Positions 1-6,834 of a DNA stretch of 15,673 nucleotides are shown here, piece after piece. Source of the stretch: Clostridia bacterium (GTDB taxonomy: Bacteria > Bacillota > Clostridia > Christensenellales > Aristaeellaceae); contig CAAGFE010000070.1 of NCBI GenBank assembly GCA_900769075.1, forward strand, positions 1-15,673, written 5' to 3'. Numbering within the stretch: position 1 is the first letter of the stretch; each line of letters begins with the position of its first letter. The notes under the pieces were generated by a model that was not told the origin of the DNA, searched no databases, and worked only from the letters and a program-made list of their open reading frames with translations. The position numbers and the translations under genes were made by a program.

Positions 1-805
1 TGGAGCAGCCCAGGGCCATGTCCACGGTTTCGGCGTTGTTGAAGGCCGCGGGGGTCATGATGTCACGGGGGCGGATGTTCTTCTCCACCAATTCCATGAT
101 CTGCATGCCGGCGTGCTTGGCCAGGCGCAGACGGGCGCTCAGGGGCGCGGGAATTGTGCCGTTGCCCGGCAGGGCCATGCCCAGGGCTTCACACAGGCAG
201 TTCATGGAATTGGCGGTGTACATGCCCGAGCAGCTGCCGCAGGAGGGGCAGGCGTTCTCCTCGTAGTTGCGCACGCCGTCCTCATCCAGCGTACCGGCCT
301 TGAACGCGCCGACCGCCTCGAACATGTGGCTCAGGCAGGTGCGGCGGCCGTCCTCCAGATGACCGGCCAGCATCGGGCCGCCGGAAACGAAGATGGTCGG
401 GATGTTCAGCCGGGCCGCCGCCATCAGCAGACCGGGCACGTTCTTGTCGCAGTTGGGGATCATGACCAGGCCGTCAAACTGGTGAGCAATTGCCATGGCC
501 TCGGTGGAATCGGCGATCAGGTCGCGGGTGACCAGGCTGTACTTCATGCCGACATGGCCCATGGCGATGCCGTCGCACACCGCGATGGCCGGGAACATGA
601 CGGGCGTGCCGCCCGCGGCGCGAACACCGGCCTTCACCGCTTCGGTGATCTTGTCCAGGTTCATGTGACCGGGCACGATTTCGTTGTAGGAGGACACCAC
701 GCCGATCAGCGGCTTGCGGATTTCCTCGTCCGTATAGCCCAGGGCATAGAGCAGGGAACGGTTCGGCGCGCGCTCCACGCCGATTTTGATGTTTTCGGAA
801 TTCAT
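1..805 (-). CDS. ilvD: Dihydroxy-acid dehydratase, N-terminal half (runs off the window)
   Basis: IlvD dehydrates 2,3-dihydroxy-isovalerate and 2,3-dihydroxy-3-methylvalerate to the 2-keto acids in valine and isoleucine synthesis, in the cytosol, using an Fe-S cluster. About 268 N-terminal residues are present of the family's usual 550 or so. Visible marks are IGVVSSYNEIVPGH near residue 34, VCDGIAMGHVGMKYSL, the cluster motif NCDK, and PSCGSCSGMYTANSMN. The position that is Cys in the NPC motif of [2Fe-2S] members is not Cys here, so an oxygen-sensitive [4Fe-4S]-type enzyme is possible (inference). The ATG at 805 was chosen because GGAGG (813-817) sits 7 bases upstream; the ATG at 810 leads at once to a stop. 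It is the fourth gene of the ilvBNCD operon, 103 bases after ilvC. Confidence 0.96.
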   Translation of the reverse strand, partial: MNSENIKIGVERAPNRSLLYALGYTDEEIRKPLIGVVSSYNEIVPGHMNLDKITEAVKAGVRAAGGTPVMFPAIAVCDGIAMGHVGMKYSLVTRDLIADSTEAMAIAHQFDGLVMIPNCDKNVPGLLMAAARLNIPTIFVSGGPMLAGHLEDGRRTCLSHMFEAVGAFKAGTLDEDGVRNYEENACPSCGSCSGMYTANSMNCLCEALGMALPGNGTIPAPLSARLRLAKHAGMQIMELVEKNIRPRDIMTPAAFNNAETVDMALGCS

Positions 806-875
806 ATCATAACCTCCGTTCAGGGGATGTACAAAGGGCACTGCATGGCGGTCATGCCCGCGCTGCGGTGATGGA

Positions 876-902
876 GCAGGGGAGGCAAGCGTGCTCCCCT
901 GC
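876..902 (-). other. Intercistronic hairpin between ilvC and ilvD
   Basis: A perfect 9-bp inverted repeat (GCAGGGGAG at 876-884 and CTCCCCTGC at 894-902) with a 9-base loop lies just past the ilvC stop in the ilv transcript. No U-run follows in the minus-strand RNA, so it is unlikely to be a strong intrinsic terminator. An mRNA-stabilising or processing hairpin at the ilvC 3' end is more likely (inference). Confidence 0.5.
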
Positions 903-908
903 GGAGAA

Positions 909-1928
909 TCAGTTGGAGGCGTTGTCCAGGTTGTTGTCGTTCTTCCACAGCATCTGGGAGCGCAGCTGTTCGCCCACGGTTTCCATCGGATGCTTGGCGA
1001 GGATCGCGCGGCGGCTGTTGAAGTAGCAGCGGCCGGTCTTGTTTTCGCTGATCCACTTGCCCGCGAAGGTGCCGTCCTGGATGTCGTTCAGCACAGCCTT
1101 CATGTTGGCCTTGGTCTGCTCGTAGGGCAGGACGCGGGGGCCGGAGACGTACTCGCCGTATTCGGCGGTGTCGGAGATGGAGTAGTTCATCGCAGCCACG
1201 CCGCCCTTGTTGATCAGGTCGATGATCAGCTTCATCTCGTGGATGCACTCGAAGTAGGCGTTCTCGGGCTGATAGCCTGCTTCCACCAGGGTCTCAAAGC
1301 CGCAGCGCATCAGTTCCACCACGCCGCCGCACAGTACGGCCTGCTCGCCGAACAGGTCGGTCTCGGTTTCCTCGTTCATGGTGGTCTGCATGATGCCCGC
1401 GCGGGCGCCGCCGATGCCCGCAATGTAGGCCAGCGCGATGTCCCAGGCCTTGCCGGAGGCATCCTGCTCCACGGCAACCAGGCAGGGCACGCCCTTGCCG
1501 GCGACGTACTGGCTGCGCACGGTGTGACCGGGGCCCTTGGGGGCCGCCATGAACACGTCCACACCGGCGGGAGGCGCGATCAGCTTGTAGCGGATGTTGA
1601 AGCCGTGGGCGAAGGCGATGGCCTTGCCTTCGGACAGGTAGGGCAGAATGTCCTGATTGAACATATCCGCCTGCTTCTCATCGTTAATGAGAATCATGAT
1701 GATGTCGGCGCGCTTGGTCAATTCCGGCACGGTCATGACCTCGAAGCCGTCCTTCTCCGCCACGGGCCAGGACTTGCCGCCCTTGCGCAATCCGATGATG
1801 ACGTTGCAGCCGCTGTCCCGCAGGTTCAGCGCGTGGGCGTGGCCCTGGGAGCCGTAACCGACGATGCCGATCACCTTGCCGTCCAGCTTGCCCAGGTCAC
1901 AATCCTTCTCATAGTACATTTTTGCCAT
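909..1928 (-). CDS. ilvC: Ketol-acid reductoisomerase (NADP+), class I
   Basis: IlvC catalyses the Mg-dependent alkyl migration and NADPH-dependent reduction of acetolactate and acetohydroxybutyrate to dihydroxy acids. The 339 residues match the short class I enzyme. The Rossmann motif GYGSQGHAHALNLRDSG is near residue 24, followed by the LRKGGKSW loop whose basic and Ser residues fit NADPH preference. Catalytic-region motifs FAHGFNI, PKGPGHTVR, ETETDLFGEQAVLCGG (metal-binding Asp and Glu) and ISDTAEYGEY are all intact. The start is preceded by GGGAGA (1937-1942) at 8-base spacing. The first 20 bases overlap the end of ilvN, so translation is probably coupled. It is third in ilvBNCD. Confidence 0.98.
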   Translation of the reverse strand: MAKMYYEKDCDLGKLDGKVIGIVGYGSQGHAHALNLRDSGCNVIIGLRKGGKSWPVAEKDGFEVMTVPELTKRADIIMILINDEKQADMFNQDILPYLSEGKAIAFAHGFNIRYKLIAPPAGVDVFMAAPKGPGHTVRSQYVAGKGVPCLVAVEQDASGKAWDIALAYIAGIGGARAGIMQTTMNEETETDLFGEQAVLCGGVVELMRCGFETLVEAGYQPENAYFECIHEMKLIIDLINKGGVAAMNYSISDTAEYGEYVSGPRVLPYEQTKANMKAVLNDIQDGTFAGKWISENKTGRCYFNSRRAILAKHPMETVGEQLRSQMLWKNDNNLDNASN

Positions 1929-2460
1929 AGTCGTATTCTCCCTTCATTTTGGTCTGTTCATCAATGGTGAACTGTCCGCGCTCGAGGGCAACCATGCCGG
2001 TGCGGACGAGCTCAAGTATTCCAAACTCCCGGAGGAGATTCTGGATGGCTTCAGCCTTGCTTTCATCGCCGATGACCGCAAGGGTGAGGGACGCGACCGA
2101 CACGTCGATGATGGACGCGCGGAAGATGTTGGCGATCTGGATGATCTCGTTGCGGGTCACGGCGGAATCGGCCTTGACCTTGATGAGCACCAGCTCGCGG
2201 CGGATGGCATGCTCGGGCACCAGGGTCTTGACGCTGTGGACGCAGATCAGCTTGCGCAGCTGGGAGGCGATCAGGCGGGTTTGGTTCTCATCCGCCAGGA
2301 TCTCGATGGTGATGCGGGAAATACGGGGATCATCGGTGGTGCCCACGGCCAAGGACTCGATGTTGTAGCCCTTGCCGGAGAAGAGCCGCGCCACCCGGGA
2401 AAGAACGCCGGCCTCGTTGTCCACCAGCACTGCCAGCGTTTTGCGTTCGATGTTCGCCAA
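1909..2460 (-). CDS. ilvN: Acetolactate synthase small (regulatory) subunit, TTG start
   Basis: This is the regulatory partner of IlvB. It activates the catalytic subunit and gives valine feedback inhibition through its ACT domain (family knowledge). The protein is about 183 residues from the TTG at 2460. An N-terminal ACT domain (KTLAVLVDNEAGVLSRVARL, GKGYNIESLAVG) is followed by the C-terminal domain (RELVLIKVKA, IFRASIIDVS, FGILELVRTG). I prefer the TTG at 2460 because AAGGAG (2470-2475) lies 9 bases upstream and the protein then begins ANIERKTLAV, as in homologues. The longer frame opening at 2481 would place that ribosome site inside the gene. The 3' end overlaps ilvC by 20 bases and the start lies 17 bases from the ilvB stop. 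Confidence 0.95.
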   Translation of the reverse strand: MANIERKTLAVLVDNEAGVLSRVARLFSGKGYNIESLAVGTTDDPRISRITIEILADENQTRLIASQLRKLICVHSVKTLVPEHAIRRELVLIKVKADSAVTRNEIIQIANIFRASIIDVSVASLTLAVIGDESKAEAIQNLLREFGILELVRTGMVALERGQFTIDEQTKMKGEYDYGKNVL

Positions 2461-2477
2461 GGGGGTCAGCTCCTTTC

Positions 2478-4193
2478 TCAAGAGTTCAGCATGAAGTCGG
2501 TGATATGGCTGCCGCCGCCGACCATGGGCCGAACCTTCTCGTCAATGTTGATCACGCAGTCGATGATGTAACCGTGGCCGCAGGCAAGGGCCTCATGGAG
2601 AGCTTCCTCCAGCTCCTCCACGTTGGTGACGCGCTTGCCGGACAGGCCGTAGGCCTCCGCCAGCTTGACGAAATCCGGGGCGCGATCCAGCGTGGTGGAG
2701 GCGTAGCGCTCGTGGTAGATCAGCGTCTGCCACTGGCGCACCATGCCCAGGGTGCCGTTGTTGAATACCACGTTGATGATGGGCAGCTTGTAGTAGGATT
2801 CGGTGGCCAGCTCGTTGCAGTTCATGCGGAAGCCGCCGTCGCCGGTGATGTGCAGCACGCACTTGTCCGGGTGGGAAACCTGTGCGCCGATGGCCGCGCC
2901 CAGGCCGAAGCCCATCGTGCCGAAGCCGCCGGAGGTCAGCAGCTGACCGGGATAATCGAAGTGGAAATGCTGGATGGCCCACATCTGATGCTGGCCCACG
3001 TCGGTGGCGACGATGGTATCCTGGGGGCAGATGCGCGCGATGGAGGACAGCACCTGCTGGGGGGTCAGATGATCGGTGGCCTCGTCGTATTCGGTTTCGG
3101 TCTTGAAGGAGAAAACGTAGTTCATCCACTCATCGTGCCTGGCGGGCTGAACCCGTTCCAGCAGCAGCTCCAGCACGCGCTTGCAGTCGCCGACAATGTG
3201 GTGATCGGTCTGCACGTTCTTGTTGATTTCGCTGCGGTCGATGTCGATCTGCACGATCTTGGCGTTGCGGGCGAAGGTGGAGGGCTTCAGGGCGACGCGG
3301 TCGGAGAAGCGGCAGCCCAGGGCGATCAGCAGGTCGCAGGCGTCCACCGCCATGTTGGAGGCCTCTGTGCCGTGCATGCCGATCATGCCGGTGACGTGCT
3401 TGTCCCGGCCCTGGAGACCGCCGGCGCCCATCAGGGTGATGGCAGCGGGGGAGTCGATCAGGTTGACCAGCTTGCAGATCTCCTCGTGGGCCCGGGCGCG
3501 AACCACGCCGCCGCCGCAGATAATCAGTGGTTTGCGGGATTGGGAGATCATCTCCACCAGCTTTTCGATGTCCGCATGATCGGGCTCGGGGGCCTTGAAA
3601 TTCTGGGAGGAGCGGGCCATCAGGGTGGCGAGGGAGCCGCTGGAAGCGTGCTGGGAGCGGCGCAGGGGCGTATACTCCGCCATTTCCGCGGTGATGTTCT
3701 TGGGAATGTCGATCAGCACCGGGCCGGGCCGTCCGCTGCGGGCGATGGCGAAGGCCTCGCGGATGGTATCCGCCAGCTTGTTCACGTCCCGCACCAGATA
3801 GTTGCACTTGGTGATGGGCATCGTGATGCCGGTGATGTCCACCTCCTGGAAGGAATCCTTTCCCAGCAGGGAGATGCCGACGTTGCAGGTGATGCAAACG
3901 ATGGGGGAGGAGTCCATATAGGCGGTGGCGATGCCGGTGACCAGGTTGGTGCAGCCGGGGCCGGAGGTGGCGAAGCACACGCCGACCTTGCCGGTGGAGC
4001 GGGCATAGCCGTCCGCGGCGTGGCAGGCACCCTGCTCATGGGCGGTCAGGATGTGCTTGATCTTCCCTTCCTGCTCGTAGCCGTACAGCTCGTCGTAGAC
4101 GTTGAGGATGGTGCCGCCCGGATAGCCGAAGATGGTGTCTACATGCTGTTCGAGCAGGCATTCCATCAGGATCTTGGCGCCGTTCATCTGCAT
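2478..4193 (-). CDS. ilvB: Acetolactate synthase large (catalytic) subunit
   Basis: This TPP- and FAD-dependent enzyme condenses two pyruvates to acetolactate, or pyruvate with 2-ketobutyrate to acetohydroxybutyrate, the first shared step of Val, Leu and Ile synthesis. The 571 residues are full family length. Visible marks are FGYPGGTILNVYDEL, the catalytic Glu at residue 53 in AHEQGACHAADGYAR, GPGCTNLVTGIATAYMDS, and the TPP motif GDGGFRMNCNELATESYY followed by NNGTLGMVRQWQ. The RQWQ Trp and the adjacent small-subunit gene favour the anabolic, regulated enzyme over a catabolic acetolactate synthase. AGGAGGT (4201-4207) is 7 bases before the first of two ATGs (4193 and 4187). It is first in the operon, behind a long leader. 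Confidence 0.98.
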   Translation of the reverse strand: MQMNGAKILMECLLEQHVDTIFGYPGGTILNVYDELYGYEQEGKIKHILTAHEQGACHAADGYARSTGKVGVCFATSGPGCTNLVTGIATAYMDSSPIVCITCNVGISLLGKDSFQEVDITGITMPITKCNYLVRDVNKLADTIREAFAIARSGRPGPVLIDIPKNITAEMAEYTPLRRSQHASSGSLATLMARSSQNFKAPEPDHADIEKLVEMISQSRKPLIICGGGVVRARAHEEICKLVNLIDSPAAITLMGAGGLQGRDKHVTGMIGMHGTEASNMAVDACDLLIALGCRFSDRVALKPSTFARNAKIVQIDIDRSEINKNVQTDHHIVGDCKRVLELLLERVQPARHDEWMNYVFSFKTETEYDEATDHLTPQQVLSSIARICPQDTIVATDVGQHQMWAIQHFHFDYPGQLLTSGGFGTMGFGLGAAIGAQVSHPDKCVLHITGDGGFRMNCNELATESYYKLPIINVVFNNGTLGMVRQWQTLIYHERYASTTLDRAPDFVKLAEAYGLSGKRVTNVEELEEALHEALACGHGYIIDCVINIDEKVRPMVGGGSHITDFMLNS

Positions 4194-4221
4194 GGGAGAA
4201 ACCTCCTGTTAGGGTGACATG

Positions 4222-4242
4222 CTGGCGGAAGCGAACCGCCAG
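4222..4242 (-). other. Perfect 7-bp hairpin upstream of the ilvB ribosome site
   Basis: CTGGCGG (4222-4228) and CCGCCAG (4236-4242) flank a 7-base loop. The hairpin lies between the attenuator and AGGAGGT (4201-4207) and has no U-run. It may stabilise the read-through message or shape the ribosome site; the role is unknown. Confidence 0.45.
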
Positions 4243-4246
4243 GGGT

Positions 4247-4288
4247 ATAAGAAGCGCCTGCGGGCCTAAAAGTCAGACCTGCAGGCGC
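4247..4288 (-). terminator. Terminator-like hairpin in the ilvB leader (attenuator)
   Basis: In the minus-strand RNA, the arm GCGCCTGCAGG (plus 4278-4288) pairs with the arm at 4254-4264 over 11 positions with one A-C mismatch. The tract UUCUUAU (4253-4247) follows it. The U-run is short, so termination may be partial, which suits an attenuator. It lies inside the leader before the first structural gene, so it cannot be the end of another transcription unit on this strand. Confidence 0.6.
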
Positions 4289-4349
4289 AGCCGGAACGCA
4301 TTGGGGGCAGTGGCAGAGCCGGGGCAGCGTGGCCCGGTCGGCACACAGA

Positions 4350-4460
4350 TCAGTGCTGGCATTGCATAGCTTGACTTTCAGAAACCCGGGACGGCAGAAT
4401 AAGTCGTACCAGCAGGCTAATCAGTACAGCCAGTAGAACCAGCGCGAAAAGAGCGTTCAT
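4350..4460 (-). CDS. Branched-chain-rich leader peptide of the ilv operon (36 aa)
   Basis: This small ORF begins MNALFALVLLAVLISLLVR and ends QCQH. Residues 4-22 contain 9 Leu, 3 Val and 2 Ile. It starts at ATG 4458-4460 with GGAG (4469-4472) 8 bases upstream, and sits about 47 bases inside the predicted ilv transcript, upstream of a terminator-like hairpin. Length, position and composition resemble enterobacterial IlvL and IvbL leader peptides, which regulate by ribosome stalling and have no function as proteins. The main alternative is a real single-pass membrane micropeptide, since the same residues form a passable transmembrane helix. No homologue is recognised. Confidence 0.65.
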   Translation of the reverse strand: MNALFALVLLAVLISLLVRLILPSRVSESQAMQCQH

Positions 4461-4513
4461 CGGTCAATCTCCATCAGCAATATTATCGGGAACTCACACT
4501 TGAGTTCGAGAAA

Positions 4514-4542
4514 ATTGTAGCACATCGGTCGCGCGAAGTCAA
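4514..4542 (-). promoter_or_regulatory. Sigma-A promoter of the ilvBNCD operon
   Basis: On the minus strand, -35 TTGACT (plus 4537-4542), a 17-base spacer and -10 TACAAT (plus 4514-4519) give 5/6 matches to consensus at each hexamer. The predicted transcription start is near 4507, leaving a leader of about 314 nt before ilvB. Confidence 0.85.
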
Positions 4543-4663
4543 TTCAAGGGGCTGTATTTCCGATGTACTTGTGAATCGCCGGAAGGGGGTGCATCCCGAA
4601 GGACGGCTTCATATCCGGCTCGGTGGAGGCATATGCATGCAACAGCAAGGGGAGGTGGACGGG

Positions 4664-5797
4664 ATGAAGAAACGCCGCTTGGTGAAAGCGGCCGGGGCAG
4701 CGGTCTGCATCGGGCTGCTGGTCTGCGCCGGGCTGCTGCTCCCGGGCCTTCGGACGGGCACGGAGCGGGTGCCCGGGCTGAATGCGGAGGAACGGGTGCT
4801 GCTGCGCGTCTGGGTGGTGGATGCGCCCGGCGGCGGGCAGGCCTGGCTGAAGGGCCAGCTGCGTCAGTTTGAAAGGAAGCATCCGGGGGTCGCCACCTAT
4901 CTGCGGTCGGTCACGGCGGATGCGCTGACCGAACCGGGGGCGATCCTGCCGGATCTGGTGCTTTACATGCCCGGCGACCTGTCCAGCCCGGAAAGCCTGT
5001 TCCTGCCGCTGTCAGGGCAGATGACAGCCCGGGAGGACGGGCTGATCCGGGAGGAGCTGCTGCGCTGCGGGCGCTGGCGCGGGGCACAGTACGGCCTGCC
5101 CCTGTGCTGGAGCGCCTGGGTGCTGGCCATTGACAGCGCGCTGGAGCCGGGCAGCGCCGCGACCCCTGCGCCGACAACCCTGCTGGGCAAGCCTGCCGCA
5201 ACCTCCGCCGCGGGCGCCACCCCTGAACCGCCCTATCCGCTGTCAGCCGCCTCCCAGGCGGCCTGCGCGCTCCAATCTCCGGGCGGTGCAGCCCTGTTCA
5301 CCCTGGGGCTGCTGCTGGCGGAGCGTCCTCCCGTGCCGGACAGCTTCGGTACCCTGACCTCCGCCGAGGTATACGCCGCCTTCCGGAAGCGTCAATGCGC
5401 CACCGCCGTGCTCACCACCGGGCAGGCGACGGCCTTTTCCGCCCTGACCAGCGCAGGGAGCGGGTTTCCCTTCCACATCATGACGGCGGACGAGGTCATC
5501 ACCGACCAGGTATGGCTGGCCAGCGTCACCGCAGACAGCCCCCGGGAAACGGCGCTGCTGCTGTCCTGGCTGACTTCTGCCGATGCGCAGAAGGCGCTGT
5601 CCGCCCAGGGGCTGCACACGGTCCGCAGCGATCTGTCCCTGTACGCCGCCGGTATGTCCGCCCAGGTGGAGCAGGCCGGGCGGCGCTCCTTATCAGCCAT
5701 CAGCGCATATGCGGACAGGCAGGTCGTCCATTCCGCCGCATGGCAGTATTTTCAGGGGCGCATGAATCTCTCCGAAGCAATGCTTCCCCTGCTGTAA
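4664..5797 (+). CDS. Orphan extracellular solute-binding-like protein, membrane-anchored
   Basis: The 377 residues resemble family 1 (MalE-type) ABC solute-binding proteins only loosely: LLRVWVVDAP after the signal, FERKHPGV, PDLVLYMPGD, LPLCWSAWVLAIDS, and a late segment around ALLLSWLTSADAQKALS that recalls the C-terminal lobe. The N-terminus MKKRRLVKAAGAAVCIGLL is a positively charged signal or anchor. There is no convincing lipobox, because the residue before each early Cys is Val, so a Sec signal peptide or an uncleaved anchor is more likely than a lipoprotein. Start ATG 4664 has GGAGG (4651-4655) 8 bases upstream; an in-frame upstream extension exists but lacks a ribosome site. No permease or ATPase gene is nearby. 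Ligand and function are unknown. Confidence 0.6.
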   Translation: MKKRRLVKAAGAAVCIGLLVCAGLLLPGLRTGTERVPGLNAEERVLLRVWVVDAPGGGQAWLKGQLRQFERKHPGVATYLRSVTADALTEPGAILPDLVLYMPGDLSSPESLFLPLSGQMTAREDGLIREELLRCGRWRGAQYGLPLCWSAWVLAIDSALEPGSAATPAPTTLLGKPAATSAAGATPEPPYPLSAASQAACALQSPGGAALFTLGLLLAERPPVPDSFGTLTSAEVYAAFRKRQCATAVLTTGQATAFSALTSAGSGFPFHIMTADEVITDQVWLASVTADSPRETALLLSWLTSADAQKALSAQGLHTVRSDLSLYAAGMSAQVEQAGRRSLSAISAYADRQVVHSAAWQYFQGRMNLSEAMLPLL

Positions 5798-5884
5798 TGT
5801 GCATAACGGATAGGATCATCGGATATATTAAGACCACATCGACCGGGTTGGCGGCACGCCCGCGCCCATAAAGGAGCAAGCACC

Positions 5885-6766
5885 ATGAGTCAGGTCAACA
5901 CAGTCAAATCCCGGCACCCCGAGCATCCAGGACGCGCAGGCTGGCAGGAGGCCGAAACCGCCCGCCTGTTCACCGCCGTGAAGGAAGCCAACGCCAGCGG
6001 CGCGCCCCTGCGGAGCGTGTTTGAATCCCTGAGCAGCGATCTGGGCCGCAAGCCCAACAGCATCCGCAACTACTATTACGCCTGCCTGCGCCAGCAGCCC
6101 GAGGCAGCCTCCCGTCCCCCGGCTTTTCAGCCCTTCACCCCGGAGGAAACCCATGAGCTGCTGCGCCAGGTGCTGATGGCCCGCGGCAAGGGCATGTCCG
6201 TGCGCGCCTGCGTGATGAACCTCTCCGAGGGCAGCCACAGCCGGATGCTGCGGTATCAGAACAAGTACCGCACCATCCTCAAGACCCGGCCCGAGCTGAT
6301 TGCCCAGGTGTGCGAGGAATTGCGCCAGGAGGGCCTTCCCTGCCCGGAGGTCGCGCCGACGCCCGCCGCCCGGCTGGATCATGCCGATGCGGCCTTCTGC
6401 GACCCGGAGGACGCCGCCGCCGCCCGGCTGATGGCCCAGCCCTGCGTCCATCACATGCTGGAGGGGCTCAAGGAGCTGCTGCGCCGCGCCGCGAAGGCTG
6501 AGACCCTGCAATCCCCCGATCAGGCGATGAAGGACAAGTGCCATGAGCTGCAAAGAACGGTGGATCGCCAGCAGGTGCAGTTTGATCTGCAGCGCATCGC
6601 CTGGGAGAAGGACTTCAACGACTGCGCGGATCATCTCCGGGCCGTGATGAGCGCCCTGCGGGATTACATCACCCACGACGCGGACAGCCCCCAGCTCGCC
6701 GACGCGGTGATCTCGCTCCAGAACGCCGAGGACTTCCTCGCCCGCCAGAAGCAGATGATGCACTAA
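5885..6766 (+). CDS. Putative DNA-binding protein with two Myb/SANT-like segments and a coiled-coil tail
   Basis: The protein has 293 residues. Two helical, Trp/aromatic-rich segments resemble Myb/SANT-type DNA-binding units of Firmicute RsfA-like regulators: residues about 19-70 (GWQEAETARLFTAVKEA, LGRKPNSIRNYYYACL) and about 80-137 (FTPEETHELLRQVLMA, SHSRMLRYQNKYRTIL). Residues about 180-250 are charged and Leu-rich with likely coiled coil (HELQRTVDRQQVQFDLQRI), suggesting self-association. AAGGAG (5871-5876) is 8 bases before the ATG. The gene lies 87 bases after the solute-binding-like gene and ends 68 bases before the next, which seems to have its own promoter. A role in sporulation or envelope regulation would be by analogy only; no target is visible. 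Confidence 0.6.
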   Translation: MSQVNTVKSRHPEHPGRAGWQEAETARLFTAVKEANASGAPLRSVFESLSSDLGRKPNSIRNYYYACLRQQPEAASRPPAFQPFTPEETHELLRQVLMARGKGMSVRACVMNLSEGSHSRMLRYQNKYRTILKTRPELIAQVCEELRQEGLPCPEVAPTPAARLDHADAAFCDPEDAAAARLMAQPCVHHMLEGLKELLRRAAKAETLQSPDQAMKDKCHELQRTVDRQQVQFDLQRIAWEKDFNDCADHLRAVMSALRDYITHDADSPQLADAVISLQNAEDFLARQKQMMH

Positions 6767-6770
6767 CCCC

Positions 6771-6799
6771 TTCCCAAATTCGCCAAAATGCGCTATACT
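6771..6799 (+). promoter_or_regulatory. Probable promoter of the isomerase-ttcA pair
   Basis: TTCCCA (6771-6776, 4/6 to consensus), a 17-base spacer and TATACT (6794-6799, 5/6) lie directly after the preceding stop codon. The predicted start is near 6806 and leaves a short leader before the AAGGAGGT ribosome site at 6818-6825. Confidence 0.55.
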
Positions 6800-6834
6800 A
6801 ATGGAAACAACACTGCCAAGGAGGTCATTTTCTG

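Larger units (their letters stand above)
4194..4507 (-). promoter_or_regulatory. ilvB leader RNA with candidate peptide-type attenuator
   Basis: This is about 314 nt of untranslated leader between the predicted transcription start (near 4507) and ilvB. In RNA order it holds a branched-chain-rich ORF (4460-4350), a small hairpin over that ORF's stop (4356-4341, GCAC/GTGC), a terminator-like hairpin (4288-4254), a perfect 7-bp hairpin (4242-4222, CTGGCGG/CCGCCAG), and the ilvB ribosome site (4207-4201). The T-box core AGGGTGGNACCGCG is absent, so charged-tRNA sensing of that kind is not supported. Ribosome stalling on scarce Leu, Val or Ile codons is the natural reading (inference), as in the E. 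coli ilvL and ivbL leaders. Confidence 0.65.

Noticed and set aside
113..1970. Long plus-strand open frames opposite ilvD and ilvC (113-871 and 891-1970)
   Set aside because: They lie antisense to genes with complete family motifs and no matching ribosome sites. Their Gly/His/Val/Gln-rich translations are what GC-rich third positions produce on the opposite strand.
2505..4217. 570-residue plus-strand frame opposite ilvB
   Set aside because: It is antisense to an intact ilvB with all catalytic motifs. The composition is that of a shadow frame with no recognisable domain.
4194..4507. T-box riboswitch in the ilvB leader
   Set aside because: I looked for the conserved AGGGTGGNACCGCG antiterminator core on the transcribed strand and did not find it. 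The hairpins present do not form the T-box layout.
5828..6763. 311-residue minus-strand frame opposite the Myb/SANT-like gene
   Set aside because: The plus-strand frame has a proper ribosome site and domain pattern; the antisense translation is low-information and lacks a ribosome site.
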